DNA of 64,000 bases from Acinetobacter towneri DSM 14962 = CIP 107472 (GCF_000368785.1 NZ_KB849690.1:144966-208965); one strand, 5' to 3'. Positions 52,869 to 63,057 are shown, numbered from the stretch's first letter. Numbers and translations: made by a program. The notes: generated from the sequence alone by a model not told the origin.

Positions 52869-55220
52869 ATGACTGACTTAGTTCAGCAGTTAGCAAAAGA
52901 ACTTGCCGTACGACCAAATCAAGTAGAAGCTGCCATCAAACTTATTGATGAAGGTGCTAGCGTTCCATTTATTGCACGTTACCGTAAAGAAGTGACGCAA
53001 GGTTTAGATGACACGCAGCTACGTCAGCTCGATACACGTTTATCGTATTTACGTGATTTATATGAGCGTCGCGAAAAAGTAATAGAATCACTCAAAGAAC
53101 AAGATAAATTATCTGATGATTTATTGGCACGGGTTAACGCTGCTGAAACCAAAAATGCTTTAGAAGAAATTTACGCGCCTTACCGTCCAAAACGCACCAG
53201 TAAATCGTTTAAAGCTAAAGAAGCAGGTTTAGGCCCAATTGCAGCGCAAATTTTTGCAGAACAGGTTGAGCCAAGCGAAGCTTTAGCAGGCTTTAGTCAT
53301 GCAGACTATCCTGATGCAGACAGTCAGCTAGATGCGGTACAACACATTCTGATTGATGAATGGGCACAAAATATTGCCTTAACCACAGAATTAAAAGAAA
53401 TTTTTGCCAAAACAGCGGTATTAAAAAGCTTGGTTGCTTCTGAAGAGAAAAAAGAAGTGGGCAAAAAATTCCGTGATTACTTCGATTTTTCAGAAAACCT
53501 CAACAAAGTGCCTTCACATCGCCTATTGGCGATGTTGCGTGGTCGCCAAGAAAACGTCTTGGGTTTAAAAGTTGATGGTGAAGACAGTGCACCTTTGGCA
53601 CGTATTGAAACTGAATACAATTTAGATCAAATTCAGCCGCAAGCACGTCAGGACTTTTTAAAGCAAACGGCAAAATTGTTCTGGTTGGGCAAAGTGCGTC
53701 CACAAATCGAACATTCATTATTGACTGAAAAGCGTTTGGCTGCCGAAGCTGAAGCGATGGATGTCTTTGCAGAAAACTTGCGTCATTTATTGCTCTCTGC
53801 ACCTGCAGGTGCGCGTTGTACGCTGGGCGTAGACCCTGGCATCCGTACAGGTGTCAAACTGGCTGTGGTGAACCAATCTGGCGATGTGGTTGCACATAGC
53901 ACGGTTTATCCATTTGCACCTAAAGAAGACAAAGCAGGCGCGATTGAAGAACTTGCTCGTTTATGCCGTGAGCACAATGTTGATTTAATCGCGATTGGTA
54001 ACGGGACTGCAAGCCGTGAAACTGAAGCGGTTGTGGCAGAAATGATGGCGGCGCACAGTGACTTGAAATTAACACGTGTGTCTGTATCTGAAGCGGGTGC
54101 ATCTGTGTATTCAGCTTCTGAATTGGCATCGCAAGAGTTGCCAGAACTAGATGTGTCGATTCGTGGTGCAGTGTCGATTGCACGTCGTTTGCAAGACCCA
54201 TTGGCAGAGTTGGTAAAAATTGATCCAAAATCAATCGGTGTGGGTCAGTATCAACATGACGTGAATCAGGCAGGTTTAGCAAAAACCTTAGAAGCTGTGG
54301 TAGAAGACTGTGTGAACTCGGTCGGTGTCGATGTCAACACGGCATCTTCAGCAATTTTGGGTTATATCGCAGGTTTGAATAAAGCCATTGCACAGCAAAT
54401 TGTTGAATACCGTAAAGAACATGGCCGTTTTGACAATCGCCAAGCTTTGAAAAACGTACCGCGTTTAGGCGAACGTACTTTTGAACAAGCAGCAGGTTTC
54501 TTACGTATTCAGGCAGGTTCTGAGCCTTTGGATGCTTCTGCAGTGCACCCTGAATCTTATGGTTTGGTACAAAAAATTGCGGCTGCTAAAGCGACTACAG
54601 TCAAAGATATTATTGGCAATACTGAAATTATCCGTTCAGTGAATGCTGAAGAGTTTGTGGATGAGCAAGTCGGCTTACCTACCATTCAGGATGTTTTATC
54701 TGAATTGGAAAAACCAGGTCGTGACCCACGTCCTGAATTCCGTACGGCTAAGTTCCGTGAAGATATTACTGAGGTGGCACAGCTGACTGAAGGCATGCAG
54801 CTTGAAGGTGTGGTGACCAATGTAACTAACTTTGGTGCATTTGTAGATGTTGGCGTGCATCAGGATGGTTTGGTACATATTTCTGAATTGGCCAATGAGT
54901 TTGTGGCTGATCCGCATAAAGTGGTGAAACCAGGTCAAATTGTTCAAGTGCGTGTGTTACAGGTTGATGTAGAGCGTAACCGTGTGAATTTATCGATGCG
55001 TCCTGAAGGTTCGGCTGCACCTGCAAAAGCAGCGCGTGCACCACGTCGTGATCAAGAACAGCGTACAGAGCGTAAGCCACAAGCGAAACGTCCACAGCAG
55101 TCACGTCCTCAGACTGAGCGTCCACCAGTGAAAAAACCACAAGCCGCTAAACCACAAGAAAATAAAATTGGTGGTTTAGGTGCATTGTTGTTACAAGCAG
55201 GGATTAAAGGTTCGAAGTAA
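52869..55220 (+). CDS. tex: Tex family transcription accessory protein (S1 RNA-binding)
   Basis: This 783-aa protein has the complete Tex architecture: an N-terminal helical region (VRPNQVEAAIKLIDEGASVP, RYRKEVTQGLDDTQLRQLD), a YqgF/RuvC-like domain (LGVDPGIRTGVKLAVVNQSG), helix-hairpin-helix (YRKEHGRFDNRQALKNVPRL) and an S1 domain (about 640-710, LEGVVTNVTNFGAFVDVGVH). A basic, proline/glutamine-rich tail of about 60 residues ends in GGLGALLLQAGIKGSK. Tex binds nucleic acid and helps transcription and translation fitness. It is single-copy and monocistronic. Confidence 0.95.
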   Translation: MTDLVQQLAKELAVRPNQVEAAIKLIDEGASVPFIARYRKEVTQGLDDTQLRQLDTRLSYLRDLYERREKVIESLKEQDKLSDDLLARVNAAETKNALEEIYAPYRPKRTSKSFKAKEAGLGPIAAQIFAEQVEPSEALAGFSHADYPDADSQLDAVQHILIDEWAQNIALTTELKEIFAKTAVLKSLVASEEKKEVGKKFRDYFDFSENLNKVPSHRLLAMLRGRQENVLGLKVDGEDSAPLARIETEYNLDQIQPQARQDFLKQTAKLFWLGKVRPQIEHSLLTEKRLAAEAEAMDVFAENLRHLLLSAPAGARCTLGVDPGIRTGVKLAVVNQSGDVVAHSTVYPFAPKEDKAGAIEELARLCREHNVDLIAIGNGTASRETEAVVAEMMAAHSDLKLTRVSVSEAGASVYSASELASQELPELDVSIRGAVSIARRLQDPLAELVKIDPKSIGVGQYQHDVNQAGLAKTLEAVVEDCVNSVGVDVNTASSAILGYIAGLNKAIAQQIVEYRKEHGRFDNRQALKNVPRLGERTFEQAAGFLRIQAGSEPLDASAVHPESYGLVQKIAAAKATTVKDIIGNTEIIRSVNAEEFVDEQVGLPTIQDVLSELEKPGRDPRPEFRTAKFREDITEVAQLTEGMQLEGVVTNVTNFGAFVDVGVHQDGLVHISELANEFVADPHKVVKPGQIVQVRVLQVDVERNRVNLSMRPEGSAAPAKAARAPRRDQEQRTERKPQAKRPQQSRPQTERPPVKKPQAAKPQENKIGGLGALLLQAGIKGSK

Positions 55221-55236
55221 TTTTGAATTGCTCTAA

Positions 55237-55266
55237 CAAAAAGCTCCCGAAATTCGGGAGCTTTTT
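55237..55266 (+). terminator. terminator of tex
   Basis: AAAAAGCTCCCGAA and TTCGGGAGCTTTTT follow 16 bp after the stop codon. Confidence 0.87.
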
Positions 55267-55308
55267 GTTTTGCAGGAACATTTTTATATACAGATTTTTT
55301 GATGGATT

Positions 55309-55620
55309 TTAAATCAACGGTACAATCCAACTCACCAAAATCAGCATAATTCCCAAATGTCCAAGTTTACGAGTCACTGCGACTAGTTTTGACGGTGGTG
55401 CTTCAAGTTGGCGAGCATATTCCTGAAGATTTAAACCCTGTGAGGCTTTGCTGCTAAATAAAAATACGCCCAAATCAATACAAATTAAAATCGTGCCGAC
55501 ATCGGCAACAACCTCTAAAAGTTCATATTCTTGCTGATAAAGCGCCATTGCAACCTGATAACTCAGAAACAAGGCAAAGGCAAAACAGCCATATTGTAAA
55601 ATGAGGGCCAGTGCTCGCAT
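55309..55620 (-). CDS. small inner-membrane protein, family A
   Basis: This 103-aa protein has three hydrophobic segments (about 5-25, 33-55 and 85-100) and the middle FSSKASQGLNLQEYARQLEA. It resembles the next gene (55720-56016) in size, spacing of helices and the motif 'V.VGTILI/LVELG', so the two may be distant paralogues. I recognise no domain. It faces tex. Confidence 0.65.
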   Translation of the reverse strand: MRALALILQYGCFAFALFLSYQVAMALYQQEYELLEVVADVGTILICIDLGVFLFSSKASQGLNLQEYARQLEAPPSKLVAVTRKLGHLGIMLILVSWIVPLI

Positions 55621-55719
55621 AATCCATTCAAAATACTTAAAACAGCTGTGTTATAGCATAAAAATGCGGTGCAATTGAATGTTTTGTTATGGTTGAGATT
55701 GTGGATCTTAAATAAGCAA

Positions 55720-56016
55720 TTAACGGATTAAGCCTTGCAGAACAAAACTTGTGGCAATACTGCCTGCTGCCAATTTAGACATGAAATAACTGTAATTAGA
55801 AGAGGCAGAAACTTCGGACATCGCACCAGATGAATGCGACATGGACACGGCAAGTTGGCTGCGATAGCCCAATTCGACTAACAAGACCACCAGGCCTGTC
55901 AGTGTCATCACTTGAAATGTGTCTACATGATTGCGCGTAAGCTCAGTATATAAGTGATAAAAACTTAAGCCCGCAGCAGAAAAACAAAATAGCTTAAACA
56001 GATACAGAGTTTTCAT
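55720..56016 (-). CDS. small inner-membrane protein, family B
   Basis: This 98-aa protein has three hydrophobic stretches (about 3-25, 35-50, 77-97), including KLFCFSAAGLSFYHLYTELT and VMTLTGLVVLLVELGYRSQL. A polar loop SMSHSSGAMSEVSASSNYS is in the middle. No named domain is evident. It precedes the family A gene in the same direction with about 100 bp between. ATG 56016 is followed by a Lys, as for a membrane insert. Confidence 0.6.
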   Translation of the reverse strand: MKTLYLFKLFCFSAAGLSFYHLYTELTRNHVDTFQVMTLTGLVVLLVELGYRSQLAVSMSHSSGAMSEVSASSNYSYFMSKLAAGSIATSFVLQGLIR

Positions 56017-56169
56017 GTGTTGTACCTTTCATTATTGTAATGTCATTTTGAATGCTATTTCTTAAACCAATATTAAAATCACATGAAAAGTTGCGGCTGC
56101 ACAATTTAAAAATTGTTGAAGTGATGTTGTATTGTTGTGCGCTGTTCAACCTAAGCTGTAAAAACAAAT

Positions 56170-56189
56170 AGGCGACCCGTAGGTCGCCT
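56170..56189 (-). terminator. terminator of SDR gene
   Basis: AGGCGACC-CGTA-GGTCGCCT with a T-rich tract on the minus strand, 27 bp beyond the gene. Confidence 0.75.
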
Positions 56190-56215
56190 AAAGCAAAACT
56201 TGAATTGTGTATAAA

Positions 56216-57103
56216 TTACCAGTGTTCACCTGGGAACAAGCGCGCATACGCTTTTTGTACCCAGTTCAGTTTTTGCTGCTCGCCCACAGAAGCGGTAGAG
56301 CTTGGGAATAAGTTATAACCAATCGACATGAGTTTGTTGTTAATGTCTGGTGCAATCGCATAAGTGATTGAAGCCAAACGACCCAAATGTGTCGCAATTT
56401 TCTTCGGACGTTTCACAATCGCATAAGCAATTAAATCTGCCGCTTGCTCAGGTGAAAGGGTGGGCACGTACTTATAAATTTTGGTTGGTGCGATCATTGG
56501 GGTACGAACCAATGGCATATACACCGAAGTAATCGCAATTTTGTGTGTATGCGCTTCTGCAGATAGACAGCGACTAAACGCATCCAATGCGGCTTTAGAT
56601 GCCACATAAGCCGAGAAACGCGTTGCGTTGGCTAATACACCAATCGAGCTGATGTTGATGATGTGACCATCTTTACGGTGCATCATCTGCGGCAAAATAT
56701 TGAGTACCAAACGCACAGCACCAAAATAGTTGAGCTGCATGGTACGTTCAAAGTCGTGGAAACGATCAACCGACTCATGTACTGCACGACGGATTGAGCG
56801 GCCTGCGTTGTTAATTAAAATATCAATATGATCGACAGAGGCAAGAATTTGTTGCGATACAGCATCAATAGAGTCCATATCGTTTAGATCACAAGGGAAA
56901 ACTGAAGCCTTGCCACCACGTGCTTCAATTTCAGCTTTGACTTGTTCGAGCGTTTCCTGAGTACGTGCCACCAAAAGCACATGCGCACCTGCATCGGCTA
57001 GCTTATGTGCCACGGTTAAACCAATACCACTCGATGCACCTGTAATAAGGGCAACTTTACCATTTACACGCTGTTGAAAAAGTTTCTCTAATTTTGGCTT
57101 CAC
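56216..57103 (-). CDS. short-chain dehydrogenase/reductase (classical SDR)
   Basis: This 295-aa protein has the NAD(P) loop ALITGASSGIGLTVAHKLAD (TGxxxGIG), NNAGRSIRRAVHES, and the active site S...YxxxK in ISSIGVLANATRFSAYVASK AALDAF (split here). The C-terminus (VRTPMIAPTKIYKYVPTLSP, EQAADLIAYAIVKRPKKIAT) resembles SDRs associated with fatty-acyl or ketone reduction in Acinetobacter. Arg/Lys-rich N-terminal LEKLFQQRVNGK is an extension. Substrate unknown. Confidence 0.9.
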   Translation of the reverse strand: MKPKLEKLFQQRVNGKVALITGASSGIGLTVAHKLADAGAHVLLVARTQETLEQVKAEIEARGGKASVFPCDLNDMDSIDAVSQQILASVDHIDILINNAGRSIRRAVHESVDRFHDFERTMQLNYFGAVRLVLNILPQMMHRKDGHIINISSIGVLANATRFSAYVASKAALDAFSRCLSAEAHTHKIAITSVYMPLVRTPMIAPTKIYKYVPTLSPEQAADLIAYAIVKRPKKIATHLGRLASITYAIAPDINNKLMSIGYNLFPSSTASVGEQQKLNWVQKAYARLFPGEHW

Positions 57104-57410
57104 GCTAATATTCCTGATTTAGATTCCTGAGTTGTCATTTTTATTGAGATTGATGATTCAAATTTCAGACTGAATTTGAACTGTTTTACTTGGCTTTATG
57201 ATAGCCGATTGCACAAAAAAAGCTATGGAATAAGTGGTTGAATTTAAAAATGAATTTAGAGTAATTGCTCTATTTTTGTGAGCTGTATATCTTTATTTTT
57301 ACCATGAAATAAAGCTAATGCAAAGACATACAAAGAAAAATTAAAATAAAAAAGCATCCTGTTGAAATTAATCAGCAGGATGCCAGTACAAAGTTTGAAC
57401 TGATGAGTTT
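57104..57410. other. intergenic region between SDR and sulfhydrylase genes
   Basis: This gap holds the SDR promoter and the downstream terminator of the next gene (57348-57383). It is AT-rich, and I see no gene. Confidence 0.45.
57348..57383 (-). terminator. terminator of sulfhydrylase gene
   Basis: GCATCCTG and CAGGATGC with a run of A on the plus strand give a minus-strand hairpin plus T-tract, 28 bp past the stop. Confidence 0.8.
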
Positions 57411-58688
57411 TTATACGGCTGCTAAAGCTTGCTCTAAATCGGCAATTAAGTCATCGGCATGTTCAATCCCGATGGATAAACGCACCATATCTTCACTCAC
57501 ACCAGCCGCTTTGAGTTCATCTGCACTCAACTGACGGTGAGTGGTGGTTGCAGGGTGGCAAGCCAGACTCTTGGCATCGCCAATATTGACCAAGCGTGTG
57601 AATAATTGCAGTGCATCAATAAAGCGGGTTCCGCCTTCACGGCCATCTTGCACACCAAAAGACAGAATTGCAGAAGGTTTGCCTTTCACATATTTTTGTG
57701 CCAACGCATGTTGCGGGTGATCTTTCAAACCTGCGTAATTGACCCATTTCACTTTTGGATGTGCCTGTAAATATTCCGCTACTTTTTGCGCGTTTTCAGT
57801 ATGGCGTTCCATACGCAGGCTTAAGGTTTCTAAACCTTGTAAAATTAGGAATACGTTATGCGGGCTAATCGCTGCACCTGTATTGCGTAGTGGTACTACA
57901 CGTGCACGTGCAATAAATGCTGCAGCGCCTAAGGCTTCTACATAGTTCACACCATGGTAACTTGGGTCAGGTGTATTTAAGGCTTTGAAACGCTCAGGAT
58001 ATTTGCCCCAAGGGAATTTACCGCTATCGACAATAATGCCGCCAATAGACGTACCGTGACCACCAATATATTTGGTCAGTGAGTGAATGATGATGTCTGC
58101 GCCAAAATCAAATGATTTTTGCAAGACAGGCGTGGCTACAGTGTTATCCACCACCACTGGAATGCCGTATTCGTGCGCAATTTTCGCAATCGCTTCAAGG
58201 TCAATAATATTGCCCAATGGGTTACCAATGGATTCTACAAAGACCAGTTTGGTTTTGTCATCAATCAGGTCGCGTAAGCTTTCAGGCTGTTGATAATCGA
58301 AGAAACGTACTTCAATGCCTTGTTTAGGCAAGGTGTGGGCAAATAAGTTGTAAGTACCGCCGTATAAAGTTGATACTGAAGCAATGTTATCGCCTGCTTC
58401 GGTAATGGTCTGAATTGCGTAGGTAATTGCAGCCATACCCGATGCTAAAGCCAATGCGCCAATCCCGCCTTCAAGTGCTGCAACACGTTGCTCCAATACT
58501 GCAGTGGTTGGGTTCATAATACGGGTGTAAATATTGCCTTGTACTTTTAAATCAAATAAATCGGCACCATGTTGCGTATTATCAAAGGCATAAGAAGTGG
58601 TTTGGTAAATAGGCACAGCCACGGCTTTGGTGGTTGGTTCTGGGCTATAGCCTGCATGAATGGCCAAAGTTTCGTCTTTATAGGTCAT
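57411..58688 (-). CDS. metY: O-acetylhomoserine (thiol)-lyase, PLP-dependent
   Basis: This 425-aa PLP enzyme of the Cys/Met metabolism family forms homocysteine from O-acetyl- or O-succinylhomoserine and sulfide. The lysine that binds PLP is in IIHSLTKYIGGHGTSIGGII (SLTKY). Other blocks are YTRIMNPTTAVLEQRVAALE, ALASGMAAITYAIQTI and PHNVFLILQGLETLSLRMER. Its length (425, longer than MetB/MetZ at about 390) and 'GFNTxxxH-type' start favour the MetY/CysD class. It ends GIEHADDLIADLEQALAAV. Confidence 0.9.
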   Translation of the reverse strand: MTYKDETLAIHAGYSPEPTTKAVAVPIYQTTSYAFDNTQHGADLFDLKVQGNIYTRIMNPTTAVLEQRVAALEGGIGALALASGMAAITYAIQTITEAGDNIASVSTLYGGTYNLFAHTLPKQGIEVRFFDYQQPESLRDLIDDKTKLVFVESIGNPLGNIIDLEAIAKIAHEYGIPVVVDNTVATPVLQKSFDFGADIIIHSLTKYIGGHGTSIGGIIVDSGKFPWGKYPERFKALNTPDPSYHGVNYVEALGAAAFIARARVVPLRNTGAAISPHNVFLILQGLETLSLRMERHTENAQKVAEYLQAHPKVKWVNYAGLKDHPQHALAQKYVKGKPSAILSFGVQDGREGGTRFIDALQLFTRLVNIGDAKSLACHPATTTHRQLSADELKAAGVSEDMVRLSIGIEHADDLIADLEQALAAV

Positions 58689-58884
58689 GTTTACTTCATC
58701 TTCGTGAGTTAAATTGGTTTGAGTCTAGCACTTTTAAATATGAAAGAAAGTGTAAAAATGCTGCAATATTTAGCTGTAAATTTGATATAGCAGGCAAAAA
58801 GTCCTGTGCTTATCCGCTGATCGCTAGAGTTGTAACAAAGCATGCAAGATGTTTGTGGTGTCTTATTTTTTCTCCGTATTCAGG

Positions 58885-58940
58885 TATAATACCCGATTAT
58901 TTTTTCGCTCATTAGAGCAGGGGCTGCTCATCTGAGCCCC
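58885..58940 (+). promoter_or_regulatory. ettA promoter -10 and leader hairpin
   Basis: TATAAT at 58885-58890 is a clear -10 element, but no good -35 is present at 17 bp. About 30 bp further down, GGGGCT and AGCCCC (58920-58940) form a short stem in the transcript leader, 30 bp before the start codon. A regulatory role is speculative. Confidence 0.45.
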
Positions 58941-58969
58941 AGATTTGGTTTTCTATTGAGGAGTCCTAC

Positions 58970-60631
58970 GTGGCCCAATATATTTATACGATGAACCGAG
59001 TGTCGAAAATGGTTCCGCCTAAGCGCGAAATCTTGAAAGACATCTCCTTATCATTTTTCCCAGGTGCGAAAATTGGTGTGCTTGGTTTAAACGGTGCAGG
59101 TAAATCGACTTTGCTCCGTATTATGGCGGGCGTAGATAAAGATTTCTCTGGTGAAGCTCGTGCACAGCCAGGCATCAAAATTGGTTATCTTGAGCAAGAA
59201 CCACCACTAGACCCGAGCAAAGATGTACGCGGCAACGTGGAAGATGGTGTGCGTGAAGCTTTAGATGCTTTAGAGCGTTTAGACCAAGTTTTTGCAGAAT
59301 ATGCAGATCCAGATGCAGATTTCGACAAACTTGCAAAAGAGCAAGAGAAGTTAGAAGCGATTATCCAAACTTGGGATGCACACAACCTGAACAATCAGCT
59401 TGAACAAGCAGCGGCAGCATTAAATTTGCCAGCTTGGGATGCTGATGTTAACAAATTATCGGGTGGTGAGCGTCGTCGTGTGGCTTTATGCCGTTTGTTA
59501 TTGTCTAAACCAGACATGCTGCTTCTAGACGAGCCGACGAACCACTTGGATGCAGAATCTGTATCTTGGTTAGAGCGTTTCTTAAAAGACTTCCCAGGTA
59601 CGATTGTGGCAATTACCCACGACCGTTACTTCTTGGATAACGTTGCAGAATGGATTTTAGAACTTGACCGTGGACATGGTATTCCATATCAAGGTAACTA
59701 CTCTTCATGGTTAGAGCAGAAAAATAACCGTTTAGAGCAAGAACAGAAGCAAGAAGAATCTTTTGCTAAAGCCTTGAAAAAAGAATTGGAATGGGTACGT
59801 TCCAATGCGAAAGGCCAGCAAAAGAAAAACAAAGCGCGTATGGAGCGTTTTGAAGAGCTTAACTCGCGTGAATTCCAACAGCGTAACGAAACTTCTGAAA
59901 TTTATATTCCACCTGGCCCACGTTTAGGGAACAAAGTGGTGGAAGTGGAAAACATCAGCAAGTCATTTGGTGATCGCTTACTTTACGAAAACCTTTCCTT
60001 TACTGTGCCGCCTGCAGCGATTGTGGGGATTGTCGGTCCAAACGGTGCGGGTAAAACGACTTTATTCCGTATGATGACTGGCGAGCAGCAACCTGATACG
60101 GGCAGCGTGACTTTAGGTGACTCGGTAAAAGTGGCTTATGTCGGTCAGATTCGTGACACTCTAGATGATGACAAAACTGTTTGGGAAGAAGTTTCTGGCG
60201 GTTTAGACATTTTGAAAGTGGGCGATTATGAAATTGCATCGCGTGCTTATATTGGTCGCTTTAACTTTAAAGGTCAGGATCAGCAAAAACGCGTTGGTGA
60301 ATTGTCGGGTGGTGAGCGTAACCGTTTACAACTGGCAAAAATTCTACAGCAGGGCGCAAACGTGATCTTGCTGGATGAGCCATCAAACGACTTGGATATT
60401 GAAACTTTACGTGCACTGGAAGATGCAATTTTAGTCTTCCCAGGTACAGTGATGGTGGTATCGCACGACCGTTGGTTCCTAGACCGTATTGCAACGCACA
60501 TCTTGTCATTCGAAGATGAGCAACCAGAATTCTTTACAGGTAACTATACTGAGTTTGAAGAATATCGCCGTAAGAAATATGGTGATGATCTGGCAACCAA
60601 ACGTAGCAAATACCGTAAAATTGGCGCTTAA
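58970..60631 (+). CDS. ettA: energy-dependent translational throttle protein EttA (ABC-F)
   Basis: This 553-aa ABC-F ATPase gates translation initiation on the ribosome by ATP/ADP ratio. It has two ATP-binding cassettes: Walker A GLNGAGKSTLLRIMAG (about 40) and GPNGAGKTTLFRMMTG (about 357), ABC signatures KLSGGERRRVALCRLLLSKP and ELSGGERNRLQLAKILQQG, and Walker B LLLDEPTNHLD / ILLDEPSNDLD. The P-site tRNA interaction arm and linker lie between. The GTG start at 58970 has GAGGAG upstream. No transmembrane segment is present. Confidence 0.97.
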   Translation: MAQYIYTMNRVSKMVPPKREILKDISLSFFPGAKIGVLGLNGAGKSTLLRIMAGVDKDFSGEARAQPGIKIGYLEQEPPLDPSKDVRGNVEDGVREALDALERLDQVFAEYADPDADFDKLAKEQEKLEAIIQTWDAHNLNNQLEQAAAALNLPAWDADVNKLSGGERRRVALCRLLLSKPDMLLLDEPTNHLDAESVSWLERFLKDFPGTIVAITHDRYFLDNVAEWILELDRGHGIPYQGNYSSWLEQKNNRLEQEQKQEESFAKALKKELEWVRSNAKGQQKKNKARMERFEELNSREFQQRNETSEIYIPPGPRLGNKVVEVENISKSFGDRLLYENLSFTVPPAAIVGIVGPNGAGKTTLFRMMTGEQQPDTGSVTLGDSVKVAYVGQIRDTLDDDKTVWEEVSGGLDILKVGDYEIASRAYIGRFNFKGQDQQKRVGELSGGERNRLQLAKILQQGANVILLDEPSNDLDIETLRALEDAILVFPGTVMVVSHDRWFLDRIATHILSFEDEQPEFFTGNYTEFEEYRRKKYGDDLATKRSKYRKIGA

Positions 60632-60654
60632 GTCTAAAAACTTGAGTTCTCATT

Positions 60655-60687
60655 AAAAAAACCAGCCGAGAAGGCTGGTTTTTTTAT
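60655..60687 (+). terminator. terminator of ettA
   Basis: AAAAAACCAGCC and GGCTGGTTTTTT around GAGAA, 24 bp after the stop. Confidence 0.87.
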
Positions 60688-60759
60688 ATTTGCTCGATGA
60701 TGTGGTCTTGTGATCAACCTAGCAACATTTTTCTTAATCTAGATGTAGACCAGTGAGGT

Positions 60760-61101
60760 TTAAACTTCCCACTCATGTGCACATTCACGGCACTTCCATT
60801 TTTTTTGTGACTGCATAAAGGCTTGCATAGAAATTTTGAAATCAGGCAAATCACGATAAAACAAGAAACCTGCAATTACACACAGCACAAATACCGCCAC
60901 AGTAATGCTTTGTAAGGTTGTGCCTGCACCATCACCAAAAATCCACATGGCGATACTGATCAAGACAAGAAGTAATAAGACAAATACCGCTGGAATAAGC
61001 ATCACCAAGCTTTTTGGCACCACAGGACGCGGTGTTGTTTGACCTGCCTGCGCAACAGGCATGATTTTTGGGCTTTGACATTTAGGGCATCGGTATTGCA
61101 T
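60760..61101 (-). CDS. zinc-ribbon membrane protein, hypothetical
   Basis: This 113-aa protein has an N-terminal CPKC and C-terminal CREC pair (YRCPKCQSPKI and KWKCRECAHEWEV) that could form one zinc ribbon by folding back. Two hydrophobic helices (about 31-55 and 66-86) lie between. Both ends would therefore face the cytosol. Function is unknown; the pattern is common among small Acinetobacter envelope-associated proteins. It ends with the 'HEWEV' typical of transcription-factor-like zinc ribbons. Confidence 0.7.
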   Translation of the reverse strand: MQYRCPKCQSPKIMPVAQAGQTTPRPVVPKSLVMLIPAVFVLLLLVLISIAMWIFGDGAGTTLQSITVAVFVLCVIAGFLFYRDLPDFKISMQAFMQSQKKWKCRECAHEWEV

Positions 61102-61182
61102 TACAACTCCAAAATTCTAATCTGATCGTTATTCTAACCAAATGTACGGCAAATCAAAAACAGTCTGTCAGAAAACAGGGCA

Positions 61183-61216
61183 ATAAAAAAGCCCAAGTCA
61201 TTGCTTGAGCTTTATT
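61183..61216 (-). terminator. terminator after tRNA-Ala/tRNA-Glu
   Basis: AAGCCCAAG and CTTGAGCTT (one mismatch) with an A/T flank, about 40 bp beyond tRNA-Glu on the minus strand. Confidence 0.65.
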
Positions 61217-61255
61217 ATAAGATGAAGATAAGTGAGTTTATATTCATCTTGAATA

Positions 61256-61331
61256 TGGCGTCCCTACGGGGATTCGAACCCCGGTTACCGCCGTGAAAGG
61301 GCGATGTCCTAGGCCTCTAGACGATAGGGAC
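61256..61331 (-). tRNA. tRNA-Glu (TTC)
   Basis: This 76-nt tRNA has encoded CCA, acceptor GTCCCTA/TAGGGAC, anticodon loop CTTTCAC (anticodon TTC), and T-arm ACCGGGG-TTCGAAT-CCCCG. It lies just downstream of tRNA-Ala and close to gltX. Confidence 0.96.
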
Positions 61332-61367
61332 TTGATGAGGCAACACAGGTAAAGCCTTATTTAAACT

Positions 61368-61443
61368 TGGTGGAGTCAAGCGGGATCGAACCGCTGACCT
61401 CTACAATGCCATTGTAGCGCTCTACCAACTGAGCTATGACCCC
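61368..61443 (-). tRNA. tRNA-Ala (GGC)
   Basis: This 76-nt tRNA has encoded CCA, acceptor GGGGTCA/TGACTCC (with one G:T pair), anticodon loop ATGGCAT (anticodon GGC). It is transcribed with tRNA-Glu, 36 bp apart, in the same direction. Confidence 0.96.
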
Positions 61444-61500
61444 AGTCTGTGTGAGCGCAATATTAGGGCTATTGCGCGCACACGTCAACAAAAAAATGAA

Positions 61501-63009
61501 TTAAGCTAGATCAATTGCATCATTTTTCGGCAATTTGATGCTTTCATTCAGTTTTTCCCAGACTTTAACTTCTTTTTTGCTTGGTCCGCCAACCACTTCT
61601 AAGGCATGACGCAAACGCGCAAAGGTCAGGTCAGGACCAATGGTGACCATGGTTTGCATCACAGGTGTAGATGCGGTTGAACCTGCAATTGCAATAAAGA
61701 ACGCAGGCATGAAATCACGCAATTTGATTTCCATTTGGTTGGCTAAATCCATTAGGGTTTGGCTCACCGTGTCGTTGTTCCAAGTAAATAGACTTTCTAA
61801 ACGCCAAATTGCAAATTGTAGGCTTTGACGCACTTGTTCTTCAGACAGTTTTTTACTTTCAAACTGTTCCTTGCTCAAGCTTGGGAAATGGTTGAAGTAA
61901 TGTGCAGACCAATTGACCGCTTCTGAGAGTAAATTAATACGCGGTTGAATCGCGGCAGCAATCTCTTCCAATTTGGCACGATCTGCTTTCCAAGCCAATA
62001 AGGTATCTAACAGCTCAGCAGGTGAAAGCGCTTTAATCCATTGACCATTCAGCCAATTGAGTTTTTCCACATCAAAGATAGGGCCGCCTAGTGAAACACG
62101 TTGAATATCAAAGTGTTCAATCATTTCGGCTAAGGTGAATTTTTCACTTTCATCTGGCATTGACCAACCCATGCGACCTAAATAGTTCAGCAAAGCTTCA
62201 GGTAATACGCCAATGTCTTTGTAGTAGTTGATTGAAGTTGGGTTTTTACGTTTAGATAATTTTGATTTGTCTGGGTTACGCAACAATGGCATGTGGCATA
62301 ACACAGGCATATCCCAACCAAAATATTGATAAAGCAATTGGTGTTTCGGTGCCGATGGAATCCATTCTTCACCACGAATCACGTGAGTGATTTGCATCAA
62401 ATGGTCATCGACCACGTTGGCCAAATGGTAAGTTGGCAAGCCATCTGTTTTCAGCAAAATTTGCATATCGACTTGCGCCCATGGAATTTCCACTTCACCG
62501 CGCAGCATGTCATTAAATTTACATACGCCTTCGGTTGGCACTTTCATACGAATCACATGCGCTTCGCCTGCCGCTAAACGACGCTGCACTTCATCTGCAG
62601 ACAAGTTTAAACCACGACCATCGTAGCGCGGGCTTTCACCACGTGCTTGTTGTTCTGCACGCATTTGATCTAGTTCTTCGCTAGTAGCGAAGCAATAGAA
62701 AGCATGCCCTTGTTCAACCAAGTGCAAGGCGTATTGCTTATAAATATCCATACGTTCAGATTGGCGATACGGTGCATGTGGGCCGCCGATATCTGGACCT
62801 TCTGCCCAATTTAAGCCTAACCAACGCAATGAATCCAAAATCATTTTTTCAGATTCAGGGGTTGAGCGCAGTTGGTCAGTATCTTCAATACGAAGAATAA
62901 ATTCACCACCGTGTTGTTTGGCAAAACATAAGTTAAACAAGGCGATATACGCTGTTCCCACGTGCGGGAAACCAGTAGGAGAAGGCGCGATACGAGTACG
63001 AACAGTCAT
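61501..63009 (-). CDS. gltX: glutamyl-tRNA synthetase
   Basis: This 502-aa class Ib aminoacyl-tRNA synthetase charges tRNA-Glu. The HIGH-type motif is in [20 protein letters not shown] and the KMSKS-type in [16 protein letters not shown] 63009 gives the standard start [13 protein letters not shown]. The C-terminal anticodon-binding helical domain is complete. The two tRNA genes (Ala and its own substrate Glu) follow directly on the same strand. Confidence 0.97.
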   Translation of the reverse strand: MTVRTRIAPSPTGFPHVGTAYIALFNLCFAKQHGGEFILRIEDTDQLRSTPESEKMILDSLRWLGLNWAEGPDIGGPHAPYRQSERMDIYKQYALHLVEQGHAFYCFATSEELDQMRAEQQARGESPRYDGRGLNLSADEVQRRLAAGEAHVIRMKVPTEGVCKFNDMLRGEVEIPWAQVDMQILLKTDGLPTYHLANVVDDHLMQITHVIRGEEWIPSAPKHQLLYQYFGWDMPVLCHMPLLRNPDKSKLSKRKNPTSINYYKDIGVLPEALLNYLGRMGWSMPDESEKFTLAEMIEHFDIQRVSLGGPIFDVEKLNWLNGQWIKALSPAELLDTLLAWKADRAKLEEIAAAIQPRINLLSEAVNWSAHYFNHFPSLSKEQFESKKLSEEQVRQSLQFAIWRLESLFTWNNDTVSQTLMDLANQMEIKLRDFMPAFFIAIAGSTASTPVMQTMVTIGPDLTFARLRHALEVVGGPSKKEVKVWEKLNESIKLPKNDAIDLA

Positions 63010-63057
63010 AAGCAAAAATTAATTCAAAATGTAAATTGCAACCATTATAACGAAAAA